This document shows, in pieces, positions 44,110 through 53,902 of a DNA stretch of 53,902 nucleotides. Origin of the DNA: Verrucomicrobiaceae bacterium. Its GTDB lineage: Bacteria > Verrucomicrobiota > Verrucomicrobiia > Verrucomicrobiales > Akkermansiaceae. The stretch covers positions 1-53,902 of the forward strand of contig JAIXOR010000061.1 in the NCBI GenBank assembly GCA_027486655.1, read 5' to 3'. A program made the position numbers and the translations under genes. The notes below the pieces were generated by a model, which had not been told where the DNA came from, did not search any database, and saw nothing but the letters and a program-made list of their open reading frames with translations. How positions within the stretch are numbered: the first letter of the stretch is position 1; each line of letters begins with the position of its first letter.

Positions 44110-45047
44110 AAACCATCGCGCGGAAAATCACCGTTGTTCTTCTTCTTGTGCTGCTCGCCCCGCTCGGGTGTCAGCGTGGCTCTCAGGCTTCCTCCGGCGG
44201 GGCCGGGCAGGTGGTTGTGGGCGTTTCCCTGCTGAATCTATCCAGCGAGTTCATCGTGATGCTCAACGAGGCGATGGAGGCAAAAGCGGGTGAACTTGGG
44301 GTGAAACTCATCGTCAACGACGCCCAACGCAGCGCGGAACGCCAGATCCAGCAGGTCGAGGGTTTCATCGCGCAGAAGGTGGATGTGATCATCCTCAACC
44401 CCTGCGAGGTGGATGCCAGTTCACCCGCCGTGGACAAGGCGCTTGCGGCCGGCATTCCGATCCTCAACCTGAACTCGGTTACCAAATCGGCTCCGACCGC
44501 CTTTGTCGGATCTCACGATGAGGAATCCGCGCGCATTGCCATGGATTTCATCGCCCGACGTCTGGGCGGCAAGGGGAACGTGCTGATGATGCAGGGTTTC
44601 ATGGGGCAGGCGGCGCAGTTGAAGCGCGATGAGGGGGCTCGCGAGGTGCTTGCGAAACATCCCGATCTCAAACTCCTCTCCGCGCAAACCGCCGAGTGGG
44701 ATCGTGCCAAGGCGATGAGCCTGATGGAAAACTGGATCCAGGCGCATGGATCGAACATCCAGGCGGTTTTCGCGCAGAATGATGAGATGGCCATGGGAGC
44801 TCTCCTTGCCCTGGAGCGCGCCAATCTGAAGGACAAGGTGGTGCTTGCCGGCATCGATGCGATCGCCGACGCGCTCGGTGCCGTGAAGGCGGGGCGTCTC
44901 GATGCCACCGTCTTCCAGGACGCAAAAGGGCAGGGGCGCACGGCGGTGGAAGTGGCACTCAAGATTGCGAGGAAAGAACCGTTTGAGAAAGAAACCTTCA
45001 TCCCGTTCCAGTTGGTGACGAGGGAAAACGCCGACCAGCCACGTTGA
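44106..45047 (+). CDS. Sugar-binding lipoprotein, RbsB type
   Basis: 313-residue periplasmic binding protein of ABC family 2. The signal peptide ends in a lipobox LAPLGC, so C22 should be lipidated and the protein membrane-anchored. The type I fold starts VVVGVSLLNLSSEFIVMLNE. Ligand-side loops include VNDAQRSAERQIQQ, FAQNDEMAMGALLAL and VLAGIDAIADALGAVKAG. The ribose-type layout is clear, but ligand identity is not. It is last in the ATPase-permease-binding protein operon; in many such operons the binding protein comes first. Confidence 0.94.
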   Translation: MKTIARKITVVLLLVLLAPLGCQRGSQASSGGAGQVVVGVSLLNLSSEFIVMLNEAMEAKAGELGVKLIVNDAQRSAERQIQQVEGFIAQKVDVIILNPCEVDASSPAVDKALAAGIPILNLNSVTKSAPTAFVGSHDEESARIAMDFIARRLGGKGNVLMMQGFMGQAAQLKRDEGAREVLAKHPDLKLLSAQTAEWDRAKAMSLMENWIQAHGSNIQAVFAQNDEMAMGALLALERANLKDKVVLAGIDAIADALGAVKAGRLDATVFQDAKGQGRTAVEVALKIARKEPFEKETFIPFQLVTRENADQPR

Positions 45048-45094
45048 TCCGGATTTCCGGTTGGGGACCGAGGCATCCCGCGCTAGGTTGCACC

Positions 45095-45424
45095 ATGAGA
45101 GGTTTGCTCTTGGCCCTGTTTGTCTTGAGTCCTGCGGCAGCGGATGTCTGCCGGGTGACGATCGATGGCACCGGTTGCCGCACCCGGCAGTTGGCCATCC
45201 AGCGGGCCTTCACGGCGATCGATGGCGTGGAGAAGGTCGAGGTGATGCCGCGCGGAACGGACGGTCCGCCGAACCGCCGGGTGTTTGTCATCCACCGCAA
45301 GGGTCCGGCTCCGGAGCGCGGGCACCTGGAGGCTGCGCTGGGGAAGAAAGCCGGTCGCTATCGGATCGTGAGTGTGGAAAACGAGCCGCAAAAACCGGTC
45401 AGCGCCGACTCCGGGTCATCATGA
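45095..45424 (+). CDS. Small secreted HMA-like protein
   Basis: 109 residues with a signal peptide (MRGLLLALFVLSPAAA). The mature sequence CRVTIDGTGCRTRQLAIQRA followed by FTAIDGVEKVEVMPRG has the beta-alpha-beta pattern of heavy-metal-associated domains. However, the usual CxxC is reduced to a single Cys in TGCRTR, so metal binding is doubtful. It starts 47 bases after the binding-protein gene. Its last 26 bases overlap the end of the convergent VOC gene. The function is unknown. Confidence 0.65.
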   Translation: MRGLLLALFVLSPAAADVCRVTIDGTGCRTRQLAIQRAFTAIDGVEKVEVMPRGTDGPPNRRVFVIHRKGPAPERGHLEAALGKKAGRYRIVSVENEPQKPVSADSGSS

Positions 45425-45746
45425 ACTCATTGCCCTCGGTGTCCATGCACATGGCGAGGTGAAGCGGGTCCTCGGCCGTGTCCACCGGTTCGCAGGTCAG
45501 GCTGCCTCCGCACTCGGCGAGTCGGCGGATGCCCTCGCGCAGGTCGTCCACCTGGAAGGAAAGCCCGGTCCACGTGCGCTTGCCCTCGCCGCCGCCATGG
45601 ACCCCGATGGTGGATCCGGCAATGACGATCTCACTCCACACCTCGGACTCGAACGACACGCTGCCGCCGAACATCTCCTGATAGAAATGCAGGCAGCGTT
45701 TCCAATCCGCCGCCCACAGGACGTATTTCACTTTCTGAACCTGCAT
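45399..45746 (-). CDS. VOC-family (glyoxalase-like) protein
   Basis: 115 residues, a single vicinal-oxygen-chelate fold: KVKYVLWAADWKRCLHFYQE opens the first beta-alpha-beta unit and LHLAMCMDTEGNEFMMT closes the second. Such proteins include glyoxalases, dioxygenases and resistance proteins; nothing visible indicates the substrate. It ends inside the 3' end of the convergent HMA-like gene and starts 24 bases after the DEAD-box helicase stop on the same strand, so it may be cotranscribed with that gene. Confidence 0.82.
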   Translation of the reverse strand: MQVQKVKYVLWAADWKRCLHFYQEMFGGSVSFESEVWSEIVIAGSTIGVHGGGEGKRTWTGLSFQVDDLREGIRRLAECGGSLTCEPVDTAEDPLHLAMCMDTEGNEFMMTRSRR

Positions 45747-45770
45747 GCCGTTTCGCGAACTTGCGGTGAA

Positions 45771-47459
<1,689 letters not shown>

Positions 47460-47603
47460 GAGACGGGAATCAATGCGGCAACCGGCCAGGCGGACGAATT
47501 TCCGCGCCGGGCGGACAGCCAATCGCTGATTTCCGGGGGAAAACAAGCACGGATTGAAAATCGGAGCGATTGCCAAGGCCCGGAACCTGTGCAGGATCGG
47601 CTC

Positions 47604-48506
47604 GTGGGCAGCTATGAAGAGCAAAAACGGGTCATGAACCTGTCGCTTGCGGCGGCTGTGGTGCTGCTGGGCGCGAAGGTGACCGGTGCGGTGGTCACCG
47701 GCTCATCCGCGATTTATTCGGATGCTGCGGAGTCGGTCGTGCATTTTCTGGCGGTGTGCTTTGCGGTCTGGGCGCTGAGACTGGCGCACAAACCGGCGGA
47801 TGAGACCCACCACTTCGGTCACGACAAGGTGGCCTTTCTTTCCGCAGGCTTCGAAGGGGCGATGATTTCCGCAGCAGCTTTGCTGATCTTCTATGAGGCG
47901 GTCCGGCAGATGCTCTCCGGGGTGGAGATCCAGCAAATCGGCCTGGGCATCGCCATCACGGCCTCCGCCGCCGGGGTCAATCTGGTGCTCGGTCTGTCCT
48001 TGCTCGCCGTCGGAAAGCGCAGCGGTTCCCCGCTGCTCCGGGCCAATGGCCACCATGTCCTCACCGATGTGTGGTCGAGCGCCGCCGTGCTGGTGGCGTT
48101 GCTGCTTTACAAAACCACCGGCTGGGTCTGGTGGGATCCCATCGCCGCCATTCTCGCCGCCCTGAACATCCTGCGCGTCGGTTACAAGCTGATCCGCGAA
48201 AGCCTCGGAGGCCTGCTCGACGAGGCGGACCTCGAAGTCGAGGGACGCATCCGCTCCTTGCTGGACCAGCAGGTCAATTCACACGGGGTGTCTTACCACA
48301 ATCTGCGCCACCGCCACTCGGGACGGACTCACTGGGTGGAGTTCCACCTGGTTTTCGATGACTCTCTCACCGTGGGCGAGGCCCATGTCGTGGCCACCCG
48401 AATCGAGTCCTGCGTCGCGGACCTTCTCAAGCCGGATGGACGCGTGATCTCCCATCTGGAACCCAAATCCGCCGAACACGATGTGGAGGCCTGGGAGGGC
48501 CGATGA
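47604..48506 (+). CDS. Cation diffusion facilitator transporter
   Basis: About 300 residues from a GTG at 47604 that has AGGA suitably upstream; an ATG at 47634 is the alternative. Six membrane spans and a C-terminal cytoplasmic domain ([20 protein letters not shown]) follow the CDF pattern. The transport site would use E43 and H47 ([10 protein letters not shown]) with H151 and D155 ([10 protein letters not shown]). This is not the canonical pair of HxxxD or DxxxD motifs. HHFGHDK at 69-75 is the usual histidine loop. The substrate is a divalent metal such as Zn, Mn or Fe; choosing among them from sequence is unsafe. Confidence 0.88.
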   Translation: MGSYEEQKRVMNLSLAAAVVLLGAKVTGAVVTGSSAIYSDAAESVVHFLAVCFAVWALRLAHKPADETHHFGHDKVAFLSAGFEGAMISAAALLIFYEAVRQMLSGVEIQQIGLGIAITASAAGVNLVLGLSLLAVGKRSGSPLLRANGHHVLTDVWSSAAVLVALLLYKTTGWVWWDPIAAILAALNILRVGYKLIRESLGGLLDEADLEVEGRIRSLLDQQVNSHGVSYHNLRHRHSGRTHWVEFHLVFDDSLTVGEAHVVATRIESCVADLLKPDGRVISHLEPKSAEHDVEAWEGR

Positions 48507-48705
48507 ACCCGGGGTGAGAACCGAATGAGCCGTCTTAAGCGCCGGCCCTCAGTCAGAAAACCCAGCAAAAGCTCGGAATACGCACGCATTCAGGAACACG
48601 TCGCGACAACGATGCAGCCCGCCAGAAACCAAGCCAGCCAAAAACAGGATGCCCGGCAGCTGATGGCCCCTGCGCTGGTCGAGAGCGCCAAACGACGCGA
48701 AATGA

Positions 48706-49026
48706 TCAGCCTCCGATCTCGGTGCGGCCGGACAGCGAGGCTCCCTCTTCCATCGAGAAGACCTTGGACTTGATGTCGCCATTGATCTTGGACTTGTCCT
48801 TCAGCTCGCAGCGTTCGGAGGTGATCTTGCCCTCCACCTTGCCGTAGACCTTCACTTCTCCAGCGGTGACGTCGCCCTTGATCACGGCGTTTTCACCAAT
48901 GGTCACGCGGCCCTTGTCCGAGGTGATTTCCCCCTCGATCTTGCCGTCGATGATCATGTCGTTGGAGAATCGGATCGAACCGGTGATTTCGATGCCGCTG
49001 GAAAGAACGTTGGTCGCATTGGCCAT
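48706..49026 (-). CDS. Bactofilin
   Basis: 106-residue polymer-forming cytoskeletal protein. The right-handed beta-helix is visible as short repeats (GSIRFSNDMIIDGKIEGEIT, VTIGENAVIKGDVTAGEVKV, KVFSMEEGASLSGRTEIGG). Bactofilins assemble into filaments without nucleotide and scaffold cell-wall enzymes or polarity factors. The start at 49026 (MANATNVLSSGIEITG) is preferred over an upstream in-frame ATG. It lies 72 bases after the eRF1-like gene on the same strand. The 199 bases between it and the CDF gene hold nothing recognisable. Confidence 0.93.
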   Translation of the reverse strand: MANATNVLSSGIEITGSIRFSNDMIIDGKIEGEITSDKGRVTIGENAVIKGDVTAGEVKVYGKVEGKITSERCELKDKSKINGDIKSKVFSMEEGASLSGRTEIGG

Positions 49027-49098
49027 AACGATGGAGAAGGGAGCAAAGCAGGCGGTGCTTGGCAATGGCAAAGATCACCGCCTGCCGGGCATCCGGAT

Positions 49099-50205
49099 TC
49101 ATGAATCCGCCACCACCAGCTCCTCCGCCTGGGCGGCGAAGTCGAATTGGTAACGCAGCAGGCAGCCTACCCCGCCATGCTGCCTCAAGAGCTCATCATT
49201 CTCGCACACCTCGATCGGGATCGCGCGGGCTGTCGCCAGCCGCACGAGTTCTTCGCGGTCCGCTGCCGGCAGCTCCTCGGAAATGACCAGTTCCGCCGCC
49301 GCTCCTGCCTCCAACGAACGGCGGCTCGCATGAATGCCGACCACCGCAAGGCCCCTGCGGCGGATCTGCTCGTGCAGGCGCTCGACCGTATCGCGGGACT
49401 CGTTCTGCTCCGCTTCAATGAAGGCATCAATCGCCTGCTCCAGCACCGGCGAGCAGTCCTGGCCATTCGGTGACCGGAAAACCGCTCCCACCACGCGCGA
49501 TTCGAGCTGCTTGGGCAGCATCTCCCGCAGCGCCGAGACATGGCGCGGGTGCCCGGCGAGAATCAGATGGTTCAAGCCCCGGCGCGACATCAGGCGGGTG
49601 ATGATCTCCACCTGGTCCCGGTGGAAACGGCGCGTGTTTTCCTGCTTCCGGTGGTGGTAATGCTCGCGGCTCCATCCCCGGCCCAGGTCGCCCCCGAGCT
49701 CGGGCCTGCGAGTGAGGATTTCCTCGCTCACCGCGCCCAGCGTCACTTCCAGGATCCGTCCGGTCTCCTCAGTGCATATCACCACGATGAATCGGTGGAA
49801 ACGGTCCTTCATCTGCACCAGCGGAAAAATCGCCGGACGCGGAGAGACATGGAAATGCGTGTCCATCGTCGCATGAAACGGAATCACCAGCAGCAGCGGA
49901 AAGTCTCCGCCACGGGCAAAGGCCGCCACACTCTGGATATCCTCGTTCCAACGGCTTCTGAGGACCTGCTCAAGATCCGATTTGGCGGCATCGAACAACG
50001 GCCGGTGATCCTTGGGTAGCGTGCTCCGCGCCGATGAGCTCCACGTTTGGAAGGCGGATCGGGTGGACTCGACCGACTGCCTCAGATCGATGAAGACGCT
50101 CAGCACCGGGGCCTCGGTCTCGGGGAGATTGGCAAGGGCTCCGATATGGCGGCGCAGGACTTCCATCGGACTTTCGGATTTTGGGGAATGGGTATTTTCA
50201 GGCAT
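49099..50205 (-). CDS. Bacterial eRF1-like protein (baeRF family)
   Basis: 368 residues. EAPVLSVFIDLR near the N-terminus, VSPRPAIFPLVQMKDRFHRF in the middle, a basic RGWSREHYHHRKQENTRRFH linker, and C-terminal HLILAGHPRHVSALREMLP and AAAELVISEELP fit the baeRF proteins, bacterial homologues of archaeo-eukaryotic release factor eRF1 and Vms1 proposed to act on ribosome-bound peptidyl-tRNA. No GGQ is visible. The start at 50205 (MPENTHSPKSE) is chosen because further upstream the frame overlaps the ABC ATPase gene. M14 is an alternative. It is followed by the bactofilin gene. Confidence 0.72.
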   Translation of the reverse strand: MPENTHSPKSESPMEVLRRHIGALANLPETEAPVLSVFIDLRQSVESTRSAFQTWSSSARSTLPKDHRPLFDAAKSDLEQVLRSRWNEDIQSVAAFARGGDFPLLLVIPFHATMDTHFHVSPRPAIFPLVQMKDRFHRFIVVICTEETGRILEVTLGAVSEEILTRRPELGGDLGRGWSREHYHHRKQENTRRFHRDQVEIITRLMSRRGLNHLILAGHPRHVSALREMLPKQLESRVVGAVFRSPNGQDCSPVLEQAIDAFIEAEQNESRDTVERLHEQIRRRGLAVVGIHASRRSLEAGAAAELVISEELPAADREELVRLATARAIPIEVCENDELLRQHGGVGCLLRYQFDFAAQAEELVVADS

Positions 50206-50367
50206 TCCCCCAACATAGCCGGATCCGCCGTTTGTCCGGTGGAAATCCGCACCGGTTTTCCAGTCGGCATGCCTCTTCGCCAGTGGAGACGATGAGGGTT
50301 TCCTAACAGAAACTTCGGCGGATCCTCCGGTCTTGCCTCGCTGCCGCCCCTCGCTCAGCCTTCCCGC

Positions 50368-51057
50368 ATGCAGGATGTCATGATCAGGACGGTGGACCTC
50401 CACCGCGGCTACCGCATCGGGAAAAAATCCATCGAAGTGCTTCACGGCATCGATCTGGAAATCCGGCGTGGCGAGCGTGTCTTTCTCTGTGGCCCCAGCG
50501 GCGCCGGCAAAACCACTCTGCTCTACACTCTCGCCGGTCTGGAGCGGCCGGAAAAGGGCAGCGTCCACATCCACGGCATCGACCTCTACGCCATGGGCCG
50601 CCGCCAGCAGTCCGAGTTCCGCAACCGTGAGATCGGCTACATTTTCCAAAACTATCATCTCCTTCCCGAACTCACCGCTCTCGAAAACGTCGCCGTCCCC
50701 GGTGCCATCGCCGGAAACAACACCTCGGAAGCCGCATTGAAGGCTCTTCGCCGGGTCGGCCTCGCCGATCGCGCCGATCACCTCCCGGCCGAGCTTTCCG
50801 GCGGCGAACAGCAACGCGTGGCCATCGCCCGGGCCATTGTCAACGAACCCAAAGTCCTCTTTGCCGACGAACCCACCGGCAATCTCGACTCCCGCAACAG
50901 CGCGGAAATCATGGCCATCCTCATGGAACTCGCGTCCGAGCACAGCGTCACCCTCGTGGTCGTCACGCACGATCCCAGCCTCGCCCGCGCCGGTGACCGC
51001 ACGCTGGTCATCCGGGATGGCTCCATCCGCGAGGAAAGGCATCCTGCCGGAGACTGA
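50368..51057 (+). CDS. ABC transporter ATPase, LolD/MacB type
   Basis: 229 residues, one ATPase module. Walker [10 protein letters not shown] (42-50), Q-loop [16 protein letters not shown], signature [14 protein letters not shown], Walker [14 protein letters not shown] and the switch His in VVVTHDPS. The DEPTGNLDS form and FQ-x-x-x-LLP motif are characteristic of the LolD/MacB/FtsE group, which power lipoprotein release or MacB-type efflux. Its usual permease partner is not adjacent. It is divergent from the baeRF gene, with 162 bases between, and 46 bases upstream of the LOG gene. Confidence 0.9.
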   Translation: MQDVMIRTVDLHRGYRIGKKSIEVLHGIDLEIRRGERVFLCGPSGAGKTTLLYTLAGLERPEKGSVHIHGIDLYAMGRRQQSEFRNREIGYIFQNYHLLPELTALENVAVPGAIAGNNTSEAALKALRRVGLADRADHLPAELSGGEQQRVAIARAIVNEPKVLFADEPTGNLDSRNSAEIMAILMELASEHSVTLVVVTHDPSLARAGDRTLVIRDGSIREERHPAGD

Positions 51058-51103
51058 GGTTTTTCCCGTTCCCTCCCGGCGTCGCCGCTGATAGAAGGCT
51101 CGT

Positions 51104-51922
51104 GTGAAACCCGCCGATCCCCAGCAGCTTCCCCAGCCCGGCGATGATCTCGCCATCACCGAGGAAGAGATCCGCCAACAGGAACTCTTCGAACTGGAAT
51201 CCGATGAGACCACGCTGCTTTCCGGTCCCAATTCGCGGATTCACAACCTGATGACCCTCTTCCGCGTGGGCAAGGATCTGCTCACCGCCTTCCGCGCCCT
51301 GCATTTCGCCGGTCCATGCGTGACCATTTTCGGCTCCGCTCGCACCAAGCCGGGCACCCGCTACTACGAACTCGCGCGACAGATGGGCGCGGCCTGTTCG
51401 CGGCTCGGCTTCACCGTGATGACCGGCGGCGGCCCCGGAATCATGCAGGCCGGGAATCAGGGGGCTTTCGAAATCGGTGGACGCTCGCTCGGTGTGAACA
51501 TCCAGCTCCCTTTCGAGCAGGAACTCAATCCCTACGTGCACAAGTCCGTCACCATGCGCTACTTCTTCACCCGCAAGGTCGTGCTCGTGAAGTATTCCTA
51601 CGCCTTCATCGTCCTGCCAGGCGGCGCAGGCACGCTCGACGAGATGTTTGAAACCATGACGCTCATCCAGACCGGGAAACTCAAAGGCTTTCCCATCATT
51701 CTCATGGGCAAGGACTACTGGCAGCCGCTCATGGACTTTGTCTATCGGATGGCCGAGGAGGGAATGATCAGCCCGGATGATCCGGAACTCATCTTCTTCA
51801 CCGACGATGTCGAGGACGCGGTGGCCCACCTCCAGCGCCATGCCGTCCGCCAGTTCGGCCTCCGGCGCAAACGCCAGCCTCGTCCCATCAAGGTGCTCGG
51901 AGAAAAAGCCTTGCCGCGCTGA
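51104..51922 (+). CDS. LOG/TIGR00730-family Rossmann protein
   Basis: 272 residues starting with GTG at 51104, preceded by AGAAGG at good spacing. The core has [36 protein letters not shown] and the family signature [12 protein letters not shown]. Members such as the cytokinin-activating LOG enzymes and PpnN cleave nucleoside monophosphates at the N-glycosidic bond, releasing the base. The N-terminal ~60 residues precede the fold and are acidic. The actual substrate is unknown. It ends 17 bases from the convergent UDG gene. Confidence 0.88.
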   Translation: MKPADPQQLPQPGDDLAITEEEIRQQELFELESDETTLLSGPNSRIHNLMTLFRVGKDLLTAFRALHFAGPCVTIFGSARTKPGTRYYELARQMGAACSRLGFTVMTGGGPGIMQAGNQGAFEIGGRSLGVNIQLPFEQELNPYVHKSVTMRYFFTRKVVLVKYSYAFIVLPGGAGTLDEMFETMTLIQTGKLKGFPIILMGKDYWQPLMDFVYRMAEEGMISPDDPELIFFTDDVEDAVAHLQRHAVRQFGLRRKRQPRPIKVLGEKALPR

Positions 51923-51939
51923 AGCCAGCTTTCCTTCGC

Positions 51940-52788
51940 TCAGGCTTTTGGCAGGAAAAAGCCGCGCTGTTTTTCGGAGATCGCCATGCCGAGCTTCTCC
52001 ATCACTGCAAGCATGTCTTCCCAGACCTGCCGCTTGACCGAGAGATTCGCCCCGCTCTGCAAGAGGTAGCTCGGATGAAAGGTCACGCGCGCCGGAATGC
52101 CGTTGAACTGGTGCCAGTGACCGCGCATCGCTCCAACCGCTCCACTCAGCCCCAAAAGGCCTTCGGCCGCGGTGCCTCCCAGTGCGATGATGCATTGCGG
52201 TTCCACGATCTCGATCTCCTTGCGGACAAAGGGAAGGCAGACGGTCATTTCTTCCGGACTCGGCTTGCGGTTGTTGGTCGTCTGCCGCGGCGTGGCCGGT
52301 CGGAATTTGACGATGTTGGAAATGTATACCTCTTCCCGCGATACCCCCATGGCCTTGAGGATGTCGTTGAGCTTTTGTCCGGCCGGGCCGACGAAGGGCT
52401 CGCGCTCCTTCTCTTCCTGATAACCGGGAGCCTCACCGACGAGCATGATCTTTGCGTCCGGATTTCCGGTGGCAAAGACCATGGTTTCCCTCAACGTGCC
52501 CAGCGACCGGGCTGGTGGCCATTTCTCCGCCTGGCGTCTCAGGGCTTCCAAGCGCTCCACCTTCGAACCCGATCCGGAAACCACTGCGGGCGCTGCCTGA
52601 GCCGGTATGGCGGATGTTTCCGTGCCTTCGGGTCGAGAGGTGCCGGCACCAACCGGGACGCCGCGGACGGCCCGGATGTACAATTCCCGGAGGCCGTCAC
52701 GAGCTTCCTCATCGATCAGGATATGTGAAACCCCACGGGCCTTTTCGGCTTCGAGGAACTCGATCACGGCATCGACAGGACGGGTCAC
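51940..52788 (-). CDS. Uracil-DNA glycosylase, family 4-like, with incomplete Fe-S ligands
   Basis: 282 residues. Motif A GEAPGYQEE (118-126) and motif B HPSYLL (238-243) identify a UDG-superfamily enzyme of the family 4 kind, which removes uracil from DNA. Family 4 has a [4Fe-4S] cluster bound by an N-terminal CxxC plus two later Cys. Here only C184 and C199 remain, separated by 14 residues as expected. The N-terminal position reads WPPARSLGTLRETMVF, and the usual KCRP is KFRP. The first ~75 residues are a separate, Ala/Pro-rich extension. It may be a cluster-less subfamily; activity is likely but unproven. Confidence 0.85.
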   Translation of the reverse strand: MTRPVDAVIEFLEAEKARGVSHILIDEEARDGLRELYIRAVRGVPVGAGTSRPEGTETSAIPAQAAPAVVSGSGSKVERLEALRRQAEKWPPARSLGTLRETMVFATGNPDAKIMLVGEAPGYQEEKEREPFVGPAGQKLNDILKAMGVSREEVYISNIVKFRPATPRQTTNNRKPSPEEMTVCLPFVRKEIEIVEPQCIIALGGTAAEGLLGLSGAVGAMRGHWHQFNGIPARVTFHPSYLLQSGANLSVKRQVWEDMLAVMEKLGMAISEKQRGFFLPKA

Positions 52789-52841
52789 GGCCGGAGGCTA
52801 TCCGACACGTCGATCCGGCGCAACCGCTCGTTGCGGGGTGG

Positions 52842-53885
52842 TCAATTCCACGTCACGCCCTTGCGGAGGTCTCGCAGGCTCCAGAGCAATCCGGCCGCCG
52901 GGGCTGCCGGGCCGCGCAGTTTCCTCGCCCCATCCACGCGCCGCGGCCCGAATCGTTGCCGCGCACTGGCAAAGGCCTGATCGACAAAACCGCGGCTGCC
53001 AATCACCGCTCCATCCGTGAAATAGCGGATCCGGTGACGCAGCATGCCACCGTAGGAAATCTCCCGAACTCCCTCGCCACGTGTCGTTTGGCCAACTCCG
53101 GCGCTGGCCTCAGCCTTGCCGAGCAGCAATTCCCGATAGGCCGCCGCGATGCGGCCGGACCACGGCTCGGCATCGGCCTCCAGACCCTGGTGGGCGCCCC
53201 AGGCACGCACCAGGCCGGCGCGTGCCCTGCGGCCATGGCCCTTGGCATTACCGCCGATGGCCTCGCCATAGCTGCTCCAGCGGTAGGCGGCGGGGTCCTC
53301 GACGATGCCTGCACGCACGGGATTCAGATCGATGTAGGCGGCTATCGCCCGGGCGGCGTGACCGTCCTCGACGATGAGGCTCTTGAAGCGATCCTCCCAA
53401 AGCCGTCCGCTGCGCGCGTGGCGGCGGTTGTGCCACTGCGTGTAGCGCTGGAGCAGGCCTTTCATGAACTCACCAAGGTCATGCATGCGATAGGTGAAGC
53501 GTTCGTGGATGGGCCCGGTGAGCACCCCCTCCGCGGCGAGTCCGGCGGCGACCTTGCCGCGGGCTTCAGCCAGTTGGGCGGCGATCTCCGCCACAAAGGC
53601 CTCGGGATAGAGGGCGGAGAGGCGTTCGAGGAGTTGCGCGTCGGAAAACCCCTCGGGAGGGCGGGGAGGGACTTCGAGGAGGAGATGGAAGTGGTTGTCC
53701 ATCAGACAGTAGGAAAGCACCCGGCAGCCGGAGAACCGCTCGTAAACCCGCATCAGGGCGCGGAACTTCTCCTTTTCCTCCGCCCCCAGAACAAAGCGCC
53801 GGTCCACCACGCGCGAAATGCAGTGGTAGAACACCGGCTTGTGCCCGGAATGCCGCCAAGTAGCCAGCCAACGCGCTTTCCTCAT
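52842..53885 (-). CDS. REP-associated tyrosine transposase-like protein (RAYT, Y1)
   Basis: 347 residues from the ATG at 53885; an in-frame TTG at 53894 is the last codon I can see before the window edge, so the true start might be further upstream. The HUH motif is H65-x-H67 in MDNHFHLLLEV, and the likely catalytic tyrosine is Y148 in LLQRYTQWHNRRHARSGRLW. Those blocks, together with AYIDLNPVRAGIVEDPAAYR and WSSY, are typical of the Y1_Tnp domain found in IS200 and RAYT proteins. RAYTs are single-copy domesticated-looking transposases that act on REP hairpins. A C-terminal region of ~120 residues follows the Y1 domain. No flanking REP pair is seen here. Confidence 0.87.
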   Translation of the reverse strand: MRKARWLATWRHSGHKPVFYHCISRVVDRRFVLGAEEKEKFRALMRVYERFSGCRVLSYCLMDNHFHLLLEVPPRPPEGFSDAQLLERLSALYPEAFVAEIAAQLAEARGKVAAGLAAEGVLTGPIHERFTYRMHDLGEFMKGLLQRYTQWHNRRHARSGRLWEDRFKSLIVEDGHAARAIAAYIDLNPVRAGIVEDPAAYRWSSYGEAIGGNAKGHGRRARAGLVRAWGAHQGLEADAEPWSGRIAAAYRELLLGKAEASAGVGQTTRGEGVREISYGGMLRHRIRYFTDGAVIGSRGFVDQAFASARQRFGPRRVDGARKLRGPAAPAAGLLWSLRDLRKGVTWN

Positions 53886-53902
53886 GAGGCCCAAACCCTC
53901 AC

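Noticed and set aside
48525..48773. 82-codon plus-strand frame after the CDF gene
   Set aside because: Arg/Ser-rich translation, overlaps the end of the bactofilin gene, no ribosome-binding site or family.

Overview
GC-rich chromosomal DNA, gene-dense and almost without mobile DNA. The gene mix suggests a heterotrophic, polysaccharide-degrading member of the Verrucomicrobiota (Luteolibacter/Haloferula-like Verrucomicrobiaceae): a formylglycine sulfatase, KduI/KduD, a XylR-type regulator (sugar-binding domain plus AraC helix-turn-helix), a GH105 fusion protein, a GH2 beta-galactosidase carrying a discoidin-like domain, a sialate-acetylesterase-type esterase, a bactofilin and a clostridial-type long PurL. 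This placement is inference from gene content and was not tested by a search.

Layout. 0.1-4.5 kb: hrpB and a hipBA toxin-antitoxin pair, all on the minus strand. 4.6-12.5 kb: purL, an AddB-like PD-(D/E)XK nuclease and an unrecognised secreted protein. 12.6-19.6 kb: a minus-strand carbohydrate-related run (secreted amidohydrolase, secreted HAD phosphatase, sulfatase, aquaporin, kduD, kduI). 19.7-24.4 kb: the divergent regulator and a 1146-residue BNR_4/GH105/DUF4861 fusion. 24.5-34.5 kb: rpsP, tRNA-Phe, a mannonate-oxidoreductase-like SDR, an AsmA-like protein, radC, a DCC thiol protein, then hisS, aspS and gapA with strongly C-ending codons typical of high expression. 34.5-35.2 kb: an AT-richer gene graveyard with IS3 and vapC-like remnants. 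35.3-38.6 kb: the GH2 enzyme and a tRNA-Leu with the unusual anticodon AAG. 39-45 kb: a repeat protein, two small unknown proteins, the esterase and a ribose-type ABC operon. 45-53.9 kb: VOC protein, DEAD-box helicase, CDF transporter, bactofilin, an eRF1-like baeRF protein, a LolD-type ATPase, a LOG protein, a family-4-like uracil-DNA glycosylase and a RAYT transposase.

How the genes fit together. KduI, KduD, the GH105 fusion and the mannonate-type SDR form a plausible route from unsaturated uronides (pectin or rhamnogalacturonan) to 2-keto-3-deoxygluconate. The XylR-type regulator sits between kduI and the GH105 gene and is the obvious candidate sensor. Sulfatase, esterase, GH2 and the ABC importer extend this to decorated polysaccharides.

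The most unusual signal is in purL. Its coding sequence holds three in-frame insertions at domain linkers or surface loops. Two are copies of one long inverted repeat, read in the same phase and encoding related peptides. The third combines a REP-like palindrome with GTGATC repeats. They behave like protein-coding palindromic elements, analogous to those of Rickettsia. Other notable points are the tRNA-Leu(AAG), a uracil-DNA glycosylase with only half of its Fe-S ligands, and a CTAAC word that recurs independently of strand and frame.
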